In this document: positions 5,239 through 5,955 of the stretch, in pieces
How the letters are laid out: each line of letters opens with the position of its first letter
Position numbering within the stretch: position 1 is the first letter of the stretch
Assembly (NCBI GenBank): GCA_029263945.1
Contig: JARIDM010000285.1
Location: forward strand, 1 to 5,955
Source: Sporosarcina sp.
Lineage (GTDB): Bacteria; Bacillota; Bacilli; Bacillales_A; Planococcaceae
Direction: 5' to 3'
Length of the DNA stretch: 5,955 nucleotides
Notes under the pieces: generated by a model
The model's input: only the letters and a program-made list of their open reading frames with translations
What the model was told of the DNA's origin: nothing
Databases searched by the model: none
Made by a program: the position numbers and the translations under genes

Positions 5239-5246
5239 TTATTCGC
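5228..5246 (-). other. Hairpin straddling the fusA stop codon
   Basis: GCGAAT and ATTCGC arms (6 bp) enclose a 7-base loop that includes part of the fusA TAA (5239-5241). The sequence that follows, CTCTTGTTT, is only partly T-rich. It could be a weak attenuator between fusA and tuf, but the stem is short for a real terminator. Confidence 0.35.
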
Positions 5247-5955
5247 CTGTATTTTTCTTAATAATTTCTTCTCTGATAGATTTTGGTACTTCTTCATAAT
5301 GATCAAAGACCATTGTGAATTGGCCACGTCCTTGCGTATTTGAACGAAGTGACGTTGCGTAACCAAACATTTCAGCAAGTGGAACCATCGCAGCAACAAT
5401 TTGTGCATTACCACGCGCTTCCATTCCTTCTACACGGCCACGACGTGATGTAATATCACCCATGATATCTCCCATGTATTCTTCAGGAATTGTGATATCA
5501 ACTTTCATCATTGGCTCAAGAAGTGCTGGATCGACTTTTGATGCAGCGTTTTTAAGTGCCATAGAACCAGCAATTTTAAACGCCATCTCGTTAGAGTCAA
5601 CATCATGGTAAGAACCGTCAAATAGACGAGCTTTTACGTCGATTAGCGGATATCCTGCAATAACACCGTTGTTTAGTGCATCACGGATTCCTGCTTCAAC
5701 AGAACCAATGTATTCACGCGGAACCGAACCACCGACAACATTGTCGATAAATTCAAATCCTTTTCCTTCTTCGTTTGGAGAGAACTCTACCCAAACGTGA
5801 CCATACTGTCCACGTCCACCAGATTGGCGAACGAACTTACCTTCAACTTCCGCAGATTTACGGAATGTTTCACGGTAAGATACTTGTGGCGCACCCACGT
5901 TTGCAGCTACGTTAAACTCACGACGCATACGGTCAACAAGAACGTCTAGGTGAAG
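5239..5955 (-). CDS. fusA: Elongation factor G, C-terminal 238 residues (cut by window edge)
   Basis: EF-G is the GTPase that drives ribosomal translocation and, with RRF, ribosome recycling. The open frame runs off the window's right end in phase; the ATG at 5928 is internal, not the start. The first residues, LHLDVLVDRMRREF, belong to the end of domain III. Domain IV, which enters the A site, shows RQSGGRGQYGHVWVEF (43-58 of the fragment) and GYPLIDVKARLFDGSYHDVDS (101-121). Domain V shows LLEPMMKVDITIPEEYMGDIMGDI (145-168) and SRRGRVEGME (170-179). The C-terminus IIKKNTGE is normal. Full-length EF-G is about 692 residues, so about 450 are missing, including the GTPase domain. It precedes tuf in the str operon. 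Confidence 0.97.
   Translation of the reverse strand, partial: LHLDVLVDRMRREFNVAANVGAPQVSYRETFRKSAEVEGKFVRQSGGRGQYGHVWVEFSPNEEGKGFEFIDNVVGGSVPREYIGSVEAGIRDALNNGVIAGYPLIDVKARLFDGSYHDVDSNEMAFKIAGSMALKNAASKVDPALLEPMMKVDITIPEEYMGDIMGDITSRRGRVEGMEARGNAQIVAAMVPLAEMFGYATSLRSNTQGRGQFTMVFDHYEEVPKSIREEIIKKNTGE

Noticed and set aside
5211..5414. Second minus-strand frame of 67 codons within fusA
   Set aside because: It overlaps the conserved EF-G domain V in another frame; EF-G is clearly the real product.

Overview
This window is a stretch of the translation-machinery supercluster of a low-GC Gram-positive bacterium, most likely a member of the Bacillaceae or Planococcaceae. The grounds are the gene order, the strong AGGAGG-type ribosome binding sites, and the very Bacillus-like EF-Tu, S10, L23 and L2 proteins. 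Every real gene lies on the minus strand, so the biological reading order runs from high to low coordinates: fusA (3' part) - tuf - [YuiF-type Na+/H+ antiporter] - rpsJ - rplC - rplD - rplW - rplB (5' part).

The right part (3884-5955) is the end of the str operon. It holds the last 238 residues of elongation factor G, a 119-bp spacer with a hairpin and a possible tuf promoter, complete EF-Tu, and a strong intrinsic terminator. The left part (1-2454) is the start of the S10 operon. Two tandem promoters with near-consensus sigma-A hexamers and a roughly 120-nt leader precede rpsJ, rplC, rplD, rplW and the beginning of rplB. All these genes have strong ribosome binding sites, and rplD and rplW overlap as TAATG.

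Between the two operons sits a 439-codon polytopic membrane protein of the YuiF-like Na+/H+ antiporter family. It has its own promoter, whose -35 box begins in the tail of the tuf terminator. It has no convincing terminator of its own, so its transcripts may run into the S10 operon. As I recall it, B. subtilis carries an unrelated gene (ybaC) at this same str/S10 junction. The junction therefore looks like a tolerated insertion point, and this organism has placed a cation antiporter there.

No mobile element, CRISPR array, tRNA or rRNA was seen. Nothing here is clearly a new biological system. The items most worth a second look are a 25-codon open frame closed by tandem stops inside the S10 leader, unusual residues in the part of L3 that reaches the peptidyl-transferase centre, and the antiporter's position and its promoter-terminator arrangement.
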